A DNA stretch of 64,000 bases from Anthonomus grandis grandis (lineage: Eukaryota; Arthropoda; Insecta; Coleoptera; Curculionidae): assembly GCF_022605725.1 (NCBI RefSeq), contig NC_065554.1, positions 20,541,100 to 20,605,099 on the forward strand. The letters are read 5' to 3'. Position 1 is the stretch's first letter; each line of letters begins with the position of its first letter. The notes under the pieces are model-generated. The model was given only the letters and a program-made list of their open reading frames with translations. It searched no databases and was not told where the DNA came from. Below, one piece after another: positions 1 through 11,166 of this stretch. Position numbers and translations under genes: made by a program.

Positions 1-152
1 AGATAAAAGTATTACAAATTTTCCATAAAATATACTGCAAAATTTGCTTTTAATTATTTATAGACAAAAAAAAATAATACTTGTTTTATTATTTATATAA
101 ATTTTTAGGAAAATTGGAAATAAAATGATACAAAGTTTTCTAAATTAGTTGT

Positions 153-445
153 TTAATATTCCACACATTCATTATCGTCATTTCTACAAGTTCCATCAGG
201 ACAGTAGCAACCAATAAAATTAGCAGCAGGACAGCCAATTGAACCGTCAACATATTTGCATCGATCCTTACAATAGCTTAAGCTTTCTCTGCACACCAAT
301 GGGTTGAGACAATGTACAGAATCGCAACTGGATTGGCATAACACTAGCAAAATTTATTACAATTAATAAGTATGTAATATATAAAATTGTTAGACTTACC
401 AGTTGCTATTTGCAAAATAAGAAAAACTGCAAAAATTTTTTGCAT
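153..445 (-). CDS. Secreted 10-cysteine TIL-like peptide, paralog A (two exons)
   Basis: Exon 1 is 445-400 and exon 2 is 343-153, joined over a 56-nt GT-AG phase-1 intron; the product is 78 residues. Residues 1-17 form a typical signal peptide (MQK followed by a hydrophobic core), so the peptide should be secreted. The mature part has ten cysteines with spacing x4, x5, x6, x3, x8, x7, x1, x4, x6 and contains GCYCPDGTCR. That end resembles the GCxC-PxGY end of trypsin-inhibitor-like (TIL) domains, but the spacing is not canonical, so protease inhibition is an inference; an antimicrobial or other defence peptide is also possible. The 46-nt exon 1 and intron phase are shared with all other paralogs here, which fixes the ATG. 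An AATAAA poly(A) signal lies at 90-85. Confidence 0.85.
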
Positions 446-484
446 CTTTATATGTTTCTGAGAATAAGAGTGATAAATTTAGAC

Positions 485-608
485 TATCATGTCACTGGAC
501 ACATTTCGGTGTTTATATACAAAGAAATCACAGCCAATTGAATTACGTTTGTAATCAAATGATTTTTAATTATTATATGTTTAGAGATATAAGATAAAGA
601 ATGATAAT
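485..608 (-). promoter_or_regulatory. Promoter region of paralog A
   Basis: A TATATAAA box lies at 519-512, about 67-74 nt before the ATG. Farther upstream, written on the plus strand, are AAGATAAAG (591-599) and GATAAT (603-608) followed by TTTTTCC. This GATA-plus-TTTCC arrangement resembles the block upstream of paralog B and may be a shared control element. The factor binding is inferred from motif likeness only. Confidence 0.5.
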
Positions 609-619
609 TTTTCCATAAG

Positions 620-1920
620 TGTTAATTTTATTATTTATTTTTATCGCATAATTTAAAATTAAAAATAACTTTACGAAACATTTTTAAAATGTGCCTTTTT
701 AGGTCATTATTTTATATTTTTACAAAAAAGTTATGAATAAAAAATGCACTTTGCATTGTCGATATAAAATGTTTATATATTTTTGTATATAATTTTTAAC
801 AATATTGAGCCTTAAAAAATTATTTGATTTAAAATTAAAAGAAAAAATTAAGAATAATTTAGAACTATTTAATATAAAGTGGTGAATATTAAAAAATTAC
901 AAATTGTCCTCCTTAATAAAAATTACGCTGAATGGCGTAACTGATATAAAAAATCAAATTTAATCGTTTAAGCATTTTATCTAATAACTATTTTTTAATC
1001 GATTTATTTATGTTAATTTCTAAAACCATGTTTTTCATATTATTTTTTTTTCTGAATTTTTACTTCTACTTTTTATGAAATAATATTATTTATGTATTCT
1101 TGTGAGTATTTTATGATATATTATCTTAATAATGCCAATACAATAAATTGGACCGTCGAGTTAAATAAAGAATAAAATTTTCATATTTTTCCTTACAAAG
1201 GAACCCTCGCTCATTTTTTTATAAAAGTTATTTTTAGGTCACAAAGGCAAAAAACAAAGGGTCTAAGGGACCTTAAGATATTCGATATGTATATCTTATT
1301 TAAAGATACTTTTGAGGTGGGTTTTAGACCTTAACACATTTCACAAATATTTTTTTTAAAGGGATTTATTCTCCCCATTTCCTTAAAAAATAACAATGTT
1401 ATTTTCGTAATAAAAATAAGAACGTTACTGGTTTAACTTTCTTGAATAAAAAAATACGAGGATTTTCACGTTATGAGAAAAAGGAGATATACTAAAATAA
1501 GATAGACTAAGCTTTTCTCATCCAAAAAGTACTAAATATGTCTAACAAATATGACAGGAATGATATTATAAATATACGTATATATTAAACATAAATTATA
1601 AAACTTTGCGATCTAAACTTCTATGTGACAATAGCAATTAAGTTTTATGTATAACTCTAATAAGGATTTATATACGCATTTTTTTTGTTTAATTTTTGCC
1701 CGTGGTAGGTACTTTCGTTTGTGGCCTTATATGAAACAATTATACTATTATATTTTAGTGCCACTTTCTTTTTGTACGTATATTTATTAAATTAAGATAA
1801 TTATATTGAGATCATTGGTGTCTTTTATATTTTTTTATACTAATAATTTTTTATACCAGTATTTTATTATTAACCAATAATCTCAGTATTATTAATATCA
1901 AATTTTTAAAGATTGAGCGA
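620..1920. other. AT-rich intergenic DNA
   Basis: No exon, RNA gene or clear transposon is seen. The stretch is dominated by A/T runs and short frames full of stops. Confidence 0.6.
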
Positions 1921-1923
1921 TGT

Positions 1924-2180
1924 TTTTTAACGATGATGTAAAATTCATGAGCCTAATGCATCTTTGGTATTCTCTTAATCATATTTTTAAGTATCTGTCA
2001 GTCTGTCCTACATAAACGCCCTCACAATCCAAACATGAAATCTTAAGTATCACATCTCTCCGCAGATCCTTTGCAGTTTTTTTTTAATTTGAGAAAAACC
2101 AACATAGAGTTATCTCACTTTTAAACCCACGAATCCTTTTGCCATTTGGAGTCTTTACCACTCTTTCAGGAAGATCCAAA
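1924..2180 (-). pseudogene. Penelope-like element remnant: GIY-YIG endonuclease fragment
   Basis: Read on the minus strand, one frame gives LKISCLDCEGVYVGQTDRYL followed, after a stop, by REYQ-like residues. This matches the start of GIY-YIG nuclease domains, where GVYVGQT is the YIG-type motif preceded by a cysteine pair (SCLDC), as found at the C-terminus of Penelope-like retroelement polymerases. The upstream residues (VKTPNGKRIRGFKSE) read on in broken frames. Stops and frameshifts show it is dead. It matters here because Penelope-like elements carry hammerhead ribozymes and several such motifs occur in this window. Confidence 0.6.
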
Positions 2181-2844
2181 AAGATTTAAATCAATTATGC
2201 TATTTTTGTTATTTTCTTGTTATTTGAAATTATTGATAAATTATATTTTATGTGCATGTCGGTAGAGATAATTATTTTTTAATAAAACATCCTTTATTTT
2301 GTTTAAATTATTTATATAGAAACTAGGATGTGTTTAAGCTGGCTAGTTAGTTTAACTAAAGAGGAGCTTATTAGAATTTATATGGGGGAAGCAGATAAAT
2401 CATGAAGCAATTTCATAAAAATTAAAAGAAATGTGCAAATTTAATCGCTCAAGTATTGATTTTTAATAACAGTTTTGAATAAAATCCTAAAAATTTTCAA
2501 CAATAAAAGGAGAACATATAAGATGCATCTTTTTTTTAGGAAATTTGACATAAAAGATTTTTATAGTAAATAAGTTATTATTAGACGCCGCTTTTGATGC
2601 TAAACTAATTTTAAAAATACTGCAGACATCGTTTTTTACTTTAAACCAAAAAAGGGTTAAATAATCTTAATATCAAAAAATATCTATTTTCTTCAAAACT
2701 GTTGGATGTAGGTATCATTTATAAATTACGCTTTAATTTAACTTAAAAGTCAAAATTTACTTAATGTTTTAAAAAATTAAGGCTTTCATCAAATCTAATT
2801 TTTTACCAACCCTGTGTAAATTATTAAAATAAAAAAAACGGAAT

Positions 2845-2984
2845 TTAATTTTTTCTACAAGTCAATAATATATTCTTATATATTTGTCCTTCCATTATCA
2901 GCTCCCCATATGAAATAGTTATAGCGTCACCATTTATAAAGCAAAATTGAACTTTTCCTGAATTTGATCTCAGCGGAACATGTA
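2845..2984 (-). other. Orphan exon-like open frame (46 codons) of unknown identity
   Basis: After a TTTTAG acceptor-like site, the minus strand has an open phase-1 frame that ends in TAA at 2847-2845. It includes RSNSGKVQFCFINGDAITIS and then YGELIMEGQIYK. Its composition is more protein-like than the surrounding AT-rich frames, and the phase matches exon 2 of the neighbouring peptide family, but it has only two cysteines. The CFxNG segment loosely recalls single-VWC proteins. No matching exon 1 was found; the nearest GTAAGT (near 3009) would leave an intron of only about 25 nt. It may be a decayed gene piece. Confidence 0.25.
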
Positions 2985-3234
2985 CTAAAATACATGCAAT
3001 AAAACTTACTCTATCAGATTTATTTTGTTAATTAACTAATAATACCTGGAGACTCTCCAAATTAATAAAAAATTTTAATGAGTTATTTTTAGTATTCCTA
3101 GAGAGAAACTAAAGTAACTCTTTCCCGAAAATATAAAAATAGCGTGGAATAACACAGAAATTTTCTCTAAATTAATTTTCTTAGTACCTTTATTTATCAC
3201 TAAATTATATAAACAATTTTTTTTTCAAGATTGG

Positions 3235-3524
3235 TCAATACTCAACACATACATTGTCAATTCTACAAGTTCCATCGGGACAGTAACAGCCTCTTACGTT
3301 GTCTTGAGTACAGACAACTGAACCATTACGATAGCTGCATAGTTCTCTACACTCATTTAGATTTTCTTTACAGACCAATGGACTAATACAGTTTATTGTA
3401 TTGCAGTTAAGTTGGCAAAGTACTAAAATGTACAAAACAAAAGTTAAAAAAAACCGCAACAAAATTTTGTGAAATTACCTGTTGCTGCCTATAAAACAAG
3501 AAAAACTGCTATGATTTTCTGCAT
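3235..3524 (-). pseudogene. 10-cysteine TIL-like peptide, paralog B, with stop at codon 12
   Basis: Exon 1 is 3524-3479, exon 2 is 3422-3235, with a 56-nt phase-1 intron. The layout equals paralog A, and exon 2 keeps all ten cysteines with the same x8 loop between C5 and C6 and the same C-terminal VEY. Exon 1, however, has TAG at 3491-3489 in place of the Gln codon 12 found in the intact copies. No ATG in the intron gives another signal peptide in frame; a TTG at 3462 opens a hydrophobic run but is not a credible start in an animal gene. The otherwise clean coding sequence suggests recent loss, a polymorphism or a sequencing error. An AATAAA lies at 3195-3190. Confidence 0.75.
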
Positions 3525-3598
3525 TTTTATTAAAGCTTAAGTTGTTTAGATGCTTACGTTACTAATTTCAGACTGTGTAAGCATTTGCGATTTTTGCA

Positions 3599-3713
3599 TT
3601 TATATAAGAAATTATTGTCCACAGGATCATTCAAAAATACATAAAAATTAAACCTTAAAAAAGCGAGATAAGATAATTGTATAAAAGATAAGAATTTCCA
3701 AAAGGTATTTCCC
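3599..3713 (-). promoter_or_regulatory. Promoter region of paralog B with GATA and kappaB-like sites
   Basis: TATATAAA lies at 3606-3599, about 75 nt before the ATG. Upstream, written on the plus strand, are GATAAG at 3667-3672 and 3687-3692, GATAAT at 3672-3677, and GGTATTTCCC (a kappaB-like decamer) at 3704-3713. Paired GATA and kappaB sites are typical of insect immune promoters active in fat body or gut; function here is inferred. Confidence 0.4.
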
Positions 3714-4305
3714 TTAGTTTTGTTTGCTTTCTGGCAAAATAATTATTAAATAATAATTTAAGATTATAATTCCAAAATCATAAAATTTATTTTAACAAAA
3801 AGTAAATATTAAAGTGCAATTCCCTCGAATTTATTATAGCTATAATTAAATATTACGATTTATAATTTAAAATTCTCGTAACAAGTGTTTCAATGTAAAT
3901 AAAATATTAAATAAAAGGCTTTTTTATTAATTATGTACACAACGGTATTATTTCTTTGATCAAATATTTAAATAAAAAAATATTGCAGCTATTAAAATCT
4001 TATGAATTTTAACCCTTCTTTCTTTAAAAGCCAGATTAATTTATTCAATTAAAATACTTTAATTAATTAGGTAAATAGAGTGTACTATGGGAAAAAAATT
4101 AAACCATATTATAGTTTAGATAGACAACGCTAAATTAAAAATCTTAGGGTTGCCAAAAAGATACAAACCAAAAATTATTTTTTTAAATATGTATAAAATG
4201 AGTAGGATAAACAGAGCTTTATTTTATTTACATATTTTTTAAATTTGCATATGGCATTGCCAGATAATTAATTTTTTTGTAATTTTTTTTATGAATTAGG
4301 ACGTT

Positions 4306-4455
4306 TTCAGTTCATCTCACCCTTCTATAAAGCAGATTCCAAACATGCTCTATTGGATTTAAATCCGGACTGCATGCTGGCAGACTGATATCGACCTCTC
4401 GAAGATAATTGATAACTATTCTAGCTACATTATGAGGGCGTAGGGTGCACGTCTT
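4306..4455 (-). pseudogene. Tc1-like transposase C-terminal fragment
   Basis: On the minus strand, 4416-4312 reads VINYLREVDISLP and then SPDLNPIEHVWNLLYRR before a stop. SPDLNPIEHVW is the block around the third catalytic acidic residue of Tc1-family DDE transposases. The part before it (to about 4455) continues in another frame. Only this short piece remains, so the element is dead. Confidence 0.75.
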
Positions 4456-5322
4456 AAAATTACTGTTTTTTCATTATTTTTATTTTATTTGTTAATTTAA
4501 ATGGATGCAATATTATGTTATTTTGATTTAGGTCCGAAGATGCCTTTAGGGGTGAAATGCGGGTAACCTATTTTTAATTTAAACATTTATAACAAATGTT
4601 TTAGACTTTTGACCAAACTTGAACCCATTTTTAAGAAAAAATTAATAAGTTTTAGTATTGTATCAATTATTCTTATCATTATTACTTCTTTAATTATTAT
4701 AATTAATAAAATTAATCTCACTTTGTTATTAAAAAAATGAGAAGAAATATTTTAAAACAGTCCAAATCATATTTTTTTATCTCCATCACAGTCTTAAATA
4801 TTTAAAAAAAATTATATTAAAATATTATTGTCTCATTAACTCACATTGGATAAGTTATACCAAAAAAGGTTATTTTTAAAGGACCCAGAGCGTAATTTAG
4901 AAATGAGAATGGAGTGTGTCAAAAATATAAAAACGTTTAAGGCACATTTTCTTTTCATCTTTTTATCTTTATGAATATCTTTTGTATAAGACTATGTAAA
5001 AAAAGGTAATTAAACTTGTATGTAGTCCTAGTTCAGTTCGAATAATATTTGAATAATCTGCTTAAGATGCTGACAACTTTAACGAAACACCTATCTAAAG
5101 CAAAATAAAGAGTTTGGGTTATTATTGAAATAGTTGTCTGCATTAGAAAGCCAAAATAAAGGTGAAACAATTCTTCAATTCTTTCAATTTATAATTATAT
5201 ACATATATTTTTTTAACAATTATAAAAATATTTTTAAATTAGCTGTTACAAATAGCTATAGGCTGACATTTCCTATAGGCATTCATACATAATCCGGGTG
5301 CAAAATAGCATCCAAGAACAAC

Positions 5323-5360
5323 GGGTGGAATGCATAAAAAGTAGTATATGCTAATGCTTC
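5323..5360 (+). repeat. Left terminal inverted repeat of the Harbinger element
   Basis: It matches the complement of 7771-7808 at 37 of 38 positions. The next about 130 bp hold several AGTA/TACTAC-like repeats, likely binding sites for transposase or the Myb-like partner. Confidence 0.9.
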
Positions 5361-5556
5361 AAGTATGTACTACATTTCTAAAGTTTATACTACACTAATG
5401 AAGCATTTACTACTCTTTGTAGCAGAAGAAGGTGCTATGTTTTGGAAGTATCTACTAGTTATAGCAGTATTTACTACAGTTTAAATGAAGTTGGTATTTG
5501 ATAAACTTCGGCCCTAGCAATCAAAGTGTTTTAGTAAAAAATTGCAGTTTTTATAG

Positions 5557-6688
5557 ATGGGCATCGTCAAAAAGTATACAAACAAAGAAGAGAATATAAT
5601 AATGACGATTTATATCGAAAATTATTTAGGTAATTACTATAAATTTAATAGATTTTTCTATCCCAATCATCTAATCACGCTTTGGTATTTTAGATTTAAC
5701 AGAGAGAATGTAGGGTGGCTTGGATATTATTTTCTCCAAGATGATAATGAACCGGTGGAAACAAGGGGTGGAGCCCTGTTACCGACTCGGAAAATGAAGG
5801 TTTTTTTGAGAAATGTAGGTGTTTCTAGTAAATTAACTTTGTAATTTAAAAAATGTAAGTAAATTTTCTTACAGGAGATCCTGGATTTCAGCAAGGAGTT
5901 GGTGTTGATCTAGGCGTCAATCAAAGCACTATTTCCAGAACCTTAGCCACAGTATCTAAAGCAATTTATTCAAAAAGAAAAAATTGGATAAAGTTCCCCA
6001 ACACTAACAAATTGCTTAGAGTTGCTATTAATAAGGGAGCACGTGGTGAGCGAATGCCCAGGGTTATAGGTGTTATTGACTGTACCTATGTAAAAATAAC
6101 AAAACCATCTATTCACGGTGATGAATACGTGAACAGAAAAGGGGTATGCTCAATAATAATGTTCAAGCTACTTGTAATGCCCGAGAAATGTTTACAAGTG
6201 TGGATGCATCTTGGCCAGGCTCCGTACACGATAGTCGAATTTGGCGAAACTCTATAGTGCACGGAATTATGTATAATAATGTGCACGAAGCAGCTTTATT
6301 AGGTGATGAAGGATTTGGTGTTGCCCCGTGGTTATTGACACAATATGAAAATCCAACTACACCAATGCAAGAAAATTATAATTTAATCCATGCAAAGGAA
6401 CGATGTGTCATAAAGCACTGCTTTGGTCAGTTAAAACGGCGTTTTCCTATGCTCCAGTATACTTTTCGCCTAAAAACTGAAAACATTCCGGAACATATTG
6501 TGACTGCATTTGTACTCCATAATATAGTTAAATATCTACGAGATCCATACCATGATTTTGATCGAATTGAGATGGAAGTTCAGCATCTCAATAAGCTAAT
6601 ACCAGAATGTAATCAAGCACAAATTCGAAATCAAGGTACACAGCGCAGAAATGAAGTTGCCGAGTCTTTATTTCGTAATGATAACTAA
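5557..6688 (+). pseudogene. Harbinger (HARBI1-like) DDE transposase, frameshifted
   Basis: Exon 1 is 5557-5818; a 56-nt intron (5819-5874) leads into GDPGFQQGVGVDLGVNQSTI, the helix-turn-helix block typical of this family. The first catalytic Asp is in GVIDCTYVKI. Near 6140-6165 the frame shifts, after YVNRKG, into the frame that continues NNNVQATCNAREMFTSVDAS and HDSRIWRNS, which holds the second Asp. In the third block, IKHCFGQLKRRFP has Lys where active relatives have Glu (I/V-E-R-x-F-G). Total length (about 355 residues) fits the family. Frameshift plus loss of the catalytic Glu make the enzyme dead. Confidence 0.85.
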
Positions 6689-6915
6689 CATACCTAATAA
6701 TTTAAGGTATTATTATTAATATGATAATTATATACTAAATAGGTAACTAATGAAATATTCAATAATAAACTAAGTATAAAAAAGTAACAACTAAATAAAC
6801 TAATTATTTCAATTTTAAGTTTGTGACAAAATATCAAACTATAAAAGAAATAAATGGATACTACACCTCATATTATATTTAAATTATGGGTTCATACGTA
6901 GATTTTATATTCCTG

Positions 6916-7500
6916 TTAATAATCCAACATGTCCCGCCTAATTAAATGGTCAACTAACTGCCGACCAGCTTTGGCAAAATTTACCAATGCAATCGCGGCC
7001 CGTTCCTGAGCTTCGGCTGAAGACTGTTGAGCTCGAGAAGCAGAAATTTGGGCTTCGGCTGCTTCAATTTGTTTTCGTAGACAGGTCTTTAGTAGTTGAA
7101 TAAGTGCTTCCTCCTTATCAGCTGCTTTAGAACCTTAGACATGCACCTGGTACTCTGTGTAGAACTGGGTTTTCTCCTACATTCCATAAGTCGTTGAATT
7201 TTTTTTGCCATTCCGTCAGTACAATTCTTTTAATTCCAGTTTTTTTCAAGTCAACTATTTTCTTAACTTTTGTTTTCATGTTATTAAACTTTTTCAAAAT
7301 TTGTTTTGTGTCTAGGTTTTTTTCAGTTGTTAATTTTTTAGTGCAACTTCTTTTTATTTTTTTATTTTTGGTGTCATCTTTTTATCAAATAAAATTTGAT
7401 AACTTTCAAGTAGAGTAACAAATAATACTTATTCGTTTTTATCTTGTCCTAGCTCTTTTGTTGCATCGGAATCTGAAGAATCACTCGTAGTTTAACCAGT
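6916..7500 (-). pseudogene. Harbinger accessory Myb/SANT-like protein, broken
   Basis: Minus-strand frames give an acidic start (SDSSDSD), then LLESYQILFDKK, then ILKKFNNMKTKVKKIVDLKK, then LTEWQKKFNDLW, and a long Ala/Gln/Glu-rich helical tail ending at the TAA at 6918-6916. This order is that of the Myb/SANT-like (zeste-type) partner that helps Harbinger transposase enter the nucleus and bind DNA. In-frame stops occur near the start and after the PKIKK stretch, and the frame shifts after GACLRF, so no full protein can be made. Confidence 0.75.
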
Positions 7501-7770
7501 ATTATAATCACTGAACTTCTAAAAAGTTTGAATTCAAACCGAATTACACGAACATACTTAATACTAATAGACGCACTGATAGAAAAACGAGTTTTGACAA
7601 GTGTCTTGTCAATTTTGAGAACTTTGACACGCGCTTACTGCGACACTAGTAGATACTTTTCTCTTAAGTAGTAGGTACTTCTGTTGGGCCGTACAGTGTA
7701 GTATTTACTTCATAGGCAAAGTAGATACTTTTATGTAAAAGCAAATGCTACAAAGTAAATACTTTTTAGC

Positions 7771-7808
7771 GAAGCATTAGCATCTACTACTTTTTATGCA
7801 TTCCACCC
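7771..7808 (-). repeat. Right terminal inverted repeat of the Harbinger element
   Basis: Complement of the left repeat with one mismatch. It is preceded inward by further AGTAGATACTT-like repeats, mirroring the left end. Confidence 0.9.
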
Positions 7809-8043
7809 AACGTGTTGAGTGCAAAGCATAGTTTGATTACGTCTATTATTGCAGCCATTAGTATCCTCCCTACAAACTACACCTGGTTGTAGAGGAGGAT
7901 GTAAGACGTTGGCGCATATCAGGACTGGGTTTTTATCTTGGGATAGCGCTAAGATATTTTATACATTGAAAATACATTGAACAATATATTTACGTACCAA
8001 AAGCTATTTATAAAAGTACCGCAGGAACTAAAACCTCGTTCAT

Positions 8044-11000
8044 TTTGCAATTTTTATTTCCAAAATTACTTAAAATGGCATAAATTTTAATGATGATAAA
8101 GACTTTTATGCACTGGTATTTATACAAGAAATTTGAATATGTAAATTGAGTTTTTTACCCGGGTAATGCCTCGGCCATAAAAAGATTAAAAAATATAATT
8201 AAGTAAACATGGTATTTATTTTTATGATAATTGTCATAAAACAATGACTTCTATAAAATAAACTGAAGGGGCAAGAAGGTTTAATAAGTGTGGGATGAAA
8301 GGTGATAAAATTAAAAACAAATTTTGTGGTATATTTGATTAATATTTGCTATAATATTTTTTAAATAGTGCAGTATTATCTTGTTTTAATATAAAAAATT
8401 TCATTAAATTGTTTTCATTTAAAGAATAATTAAATTTAATAATTTTTATATAAAAATTTAAAATATTAAACGTGTCATAAAGTATCCATATTTTTGCACT
8501 TCAAAAACTTAAAGAAAAACAACTAGGAAATTAAACTCTCTCTGCTGTAAGGAGAGGAAAAACCCATATACTTAAACTCTATTTGCAAAGAAAATAATTT
8601 AAAAAATTAATTGGTCTGTTCTTTAACATTTTACATTTACATCTAACAAATATTATAATCTAAGTCATTCTAACCAAATAAATATGTTTTTTGATAACTT
8701 AAAAGAGAAAGTTAGCTTTAATAGCTATTTTATTATTAATAATATATTTTTTTTAATAATTCAGTATTTCTAAAAATTTATGAATATTTGAATGGAATTA
8801 AAACCAATGCTACTGGAGTTGTGCAGTACTTTTGTTGATAAATACATTTTTTACATGATTGAGGTTTGTATTAGGGATGAGTATTTTACTACTATGTAGA
8901 AAACTATAATTGGCACACTATTACCAAAAACTTAAAATCTCAGTGCATTTAATGGTTTAAAAATAACAAGTATCTTGTTTACCTAATTAAAGGGGCTTGA
9001 AAAAGTTTTGTTTAATCATAAGGATAATTATTTTATTTCTAATAACGTAATTTAGAAAATCCATAGAGTTTGCTTACACTTATGTATTACACGATATTAT
9101 TTGTGCTTATGGTAAATATTAAGTACCCTTGTACTTTTAAATTACTTTTTAGTTATTTATTTAAGGCCTTCAAATTTTGCAATATACAGGCATACACAAA
9201 TTACACTCCAACATCTTTATGCTTTGATTTAGAAAATATAAATTTAGCGGCTTCATTGAGATTTAAACAAACTTTTTCAAATATCATATATTTTCGTTAC
9301 AGTATTGATTCTTGATAGTAGGCGACAAGGTTTATGTGAGCCCTTGGTTCCTAAAATTTAAATATTATAGTATGGTTTTCTTTTTAATCAGAAAAGTCAA
9401 TAAAAAATCATAGTCTAAAACGAAGTCTAGAATTTAAATGGTTTACAACAGTATACATTGTGTACCATTCATATACGTTCCCAGAAAATACACGCATGTT
9501 TTTGAAAGATTGTTAAAACTTAATTGCTTAAATATGGAATATCGAATACAATTGCAGCTTTTTGTATTCGTCAACAAAATATTAGTCAAAAAAATATGCG
9601 TGCAACTCATGTTGTTTATAGTACTAATATTTAGATATAGCTTTCTAAAAATATGGCTAAAAAAAAACTAGGCTAAAAAAAATTGTATTAAAATAAAAAC
9701 TCTAAAATGTCATCACTTAAAACTGCATAGTTGGAAATGGGTTTTTCTTATATTTAATAAATTTGACGGATGTTTGTCAAACTTTTGCTTTGTTCAGCAA
9801 GTCGCTTAAAAATTTTGCAGTGATTATTTAAAATAAAAATGCTGTTAAGCCTAAAATAGCGACTGCTATGATTGCGTTGGTTTAAGATAGAAGAAGTGGA
9901 CATGGTAACATTATCACCACGCATTAAATAATACTATGCACCCCATGTACTCATGTTTTTTAAAAACTAAAGGCTAAATTAGGGTAGATGGTACTAGCCC
10001 TCAAAACTTGTTCATCTTTCAAACTCTCCAAAATTGTCATGCTACAGATCTAAAAATTACAAATCGACTTTATCATCATTCCTAACTTATTAAAAGTATT
10101 ATACAGGAGACGACAAAAATATGGAAGAAATTCAATGAAAATTAAATGAGGCCGTGTTCGAAAAAACCTGTGCGAGGGTTTTTTTTGCCTGATTTAATAT
10201 TTTTGGTTGCGTATTTTTTTAACAAAACTCATGTAGTCTTGTTCAATACCAACTTTCCTATTTTAAATAGAACACCCTGTATGTTATTATATTTTTAGAT
10301 TCTACACCAAATTATAAACATTTTGATGTATCACGTGTCATATTTTTATTCAACTATGTCCAAGATACGCGGTTTTGAAAATTGCTGTTTTTATTAAACA
10401 AAACACGTTTGACCTTAAATGTTTTTTAACATGGTTTATCGGTATACTTGATTTTATGGTGAATCCCAGGTACGAACCTAATAATACATTCGGTTAAAAA
10501 AAATCCCTTTGTTATACGGAATTGTACAAGGCTATAATCAATTGCTTCAATTTTTGTATCTTTTTTTATAAAGCTTATAAATAAGCAATATTTAAATACC
10601 TTTACCCATTTCGGCTGTACCATTTTTCAAATAAAATACTGTTTGAGGCGGAGATGTAAAATATAAATAAACCCACTAATTTTATTTGATTCTACTAAAA
10701 GCTTTTAATCGTTTTAAAGCGTCATTCTGTAGAAATCACGTAATAAATAAATTGTTTAGGGGTACAATGGTAACAAAGGGTGTTATATATTTAAACATTT
10801 TTAAATAAAGGTAATACTATTTACATAATATTACCCAATAAAACAACTACATATCATAAAAAAAAAACAATACAATCTAAGATGTCTTTTATTTGTGCTT
10901 TTTCATTTTATTTACTACAAAAATTTTACCAGAACTCAAACACAATAATATTCATTAAAATAAATATTGTATTTATCTGCTTACGTTTTAAAACAAAAAA

Positions 11001-11100
11001 AAACCTAAGCAAAACACCAAGGCAATATTTTAAACAAATACGTTTAAACAATAGATCGGCGAGGCTAATGTGGGAGTCAACAAACTCATATTTTTTTTTA
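8044..11100. other. AT-rich intergenic DNA with a small transposon end
   Basis: No gene is seen. Around 10255-10280 the sequence AGAACACCCTGTAT resembles the mariner-type terminal motif (TACAGGGTGTTCT) seen at 12414, so a worn fragment may lie here. Open frames at 9070-9315, 9438-9671 and 10882-11112 are short, AT-driven and without motifs. Confidence 0.5.
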
Positions 11101-11101
11101 C

Positions 11102-11109
11102 TTATAAAG
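11102..11109 (+). promoter_or_regulatory. TATA box of paralog D
   Basis: TTATAAAG lies about 60 nt before the ATG at 11167, the same distance class as in the other paralogs. An AT-rich GATA-like site (TTTATCTGC, complement GCAGATAAA) lies near 10973. Confidence 0.5.
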
Positions 11110-11166
11110 TAGCCCACAATTAGTACATCTCACATTACAATCAGATTGCAAATTGCATCACACAAA

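Larger units (their letters stand above)
5323..7808. mobile_element. PIF/Harbinger DNA transposon, full length but inactive
   Basis: The 2486-bp element is bounded by 38-bp terminal inverted repeats starting GGGTGGAATGCATAAAAAGT and flanked by a 3-bp AAC target-site duplication (5320-5322 and 7809-7811). Length of duplication, an HARBI1-type transposase on the plus strand and a Myb/SANT-like partner gene on the minus strand all fit PIF/Harbinger. Both genes are broken, while the terminal repeats are almost identical (one mismatch), so the copy could still be moved by proteins supplied from elsewhere. Confidence 0.9.
5239..8043 (-). pseudogene. Cysteine-rich peptide paralog C, interrupted by a Harbinger transposon
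   Basis: Exon 1 is 8043-7998 (46 nt) and a 49-nt phase-1 intron is followed by exon 2, which starts at 7948. Exon 2 is cut at 7809 by the element at 5323-7808 and resumes at 5319-5239; leaving out the element and one AAC target-site copy keeps the reading frame (89 codons in all with the stop). Codon 12 is TAA (8010-8008), at the same Gln position that is TAG in paralog B. Exon 2 is divergent: the cysteines at the positions of C5 and C8 are absent (GCYF replaces GCYC) and an extra cysteine lies near the end. It thus carries at least two lesions, and which came first cannot be read from the sequence alone. Confidence 0.7.

Noticed and set aside
3235..3462. Open frame through the intron of paralog B giving a hydrophobic start.
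   Set aside because: It begins with TTG inside a GT-AG intron conserved in all paralogs; not a credible animal start.
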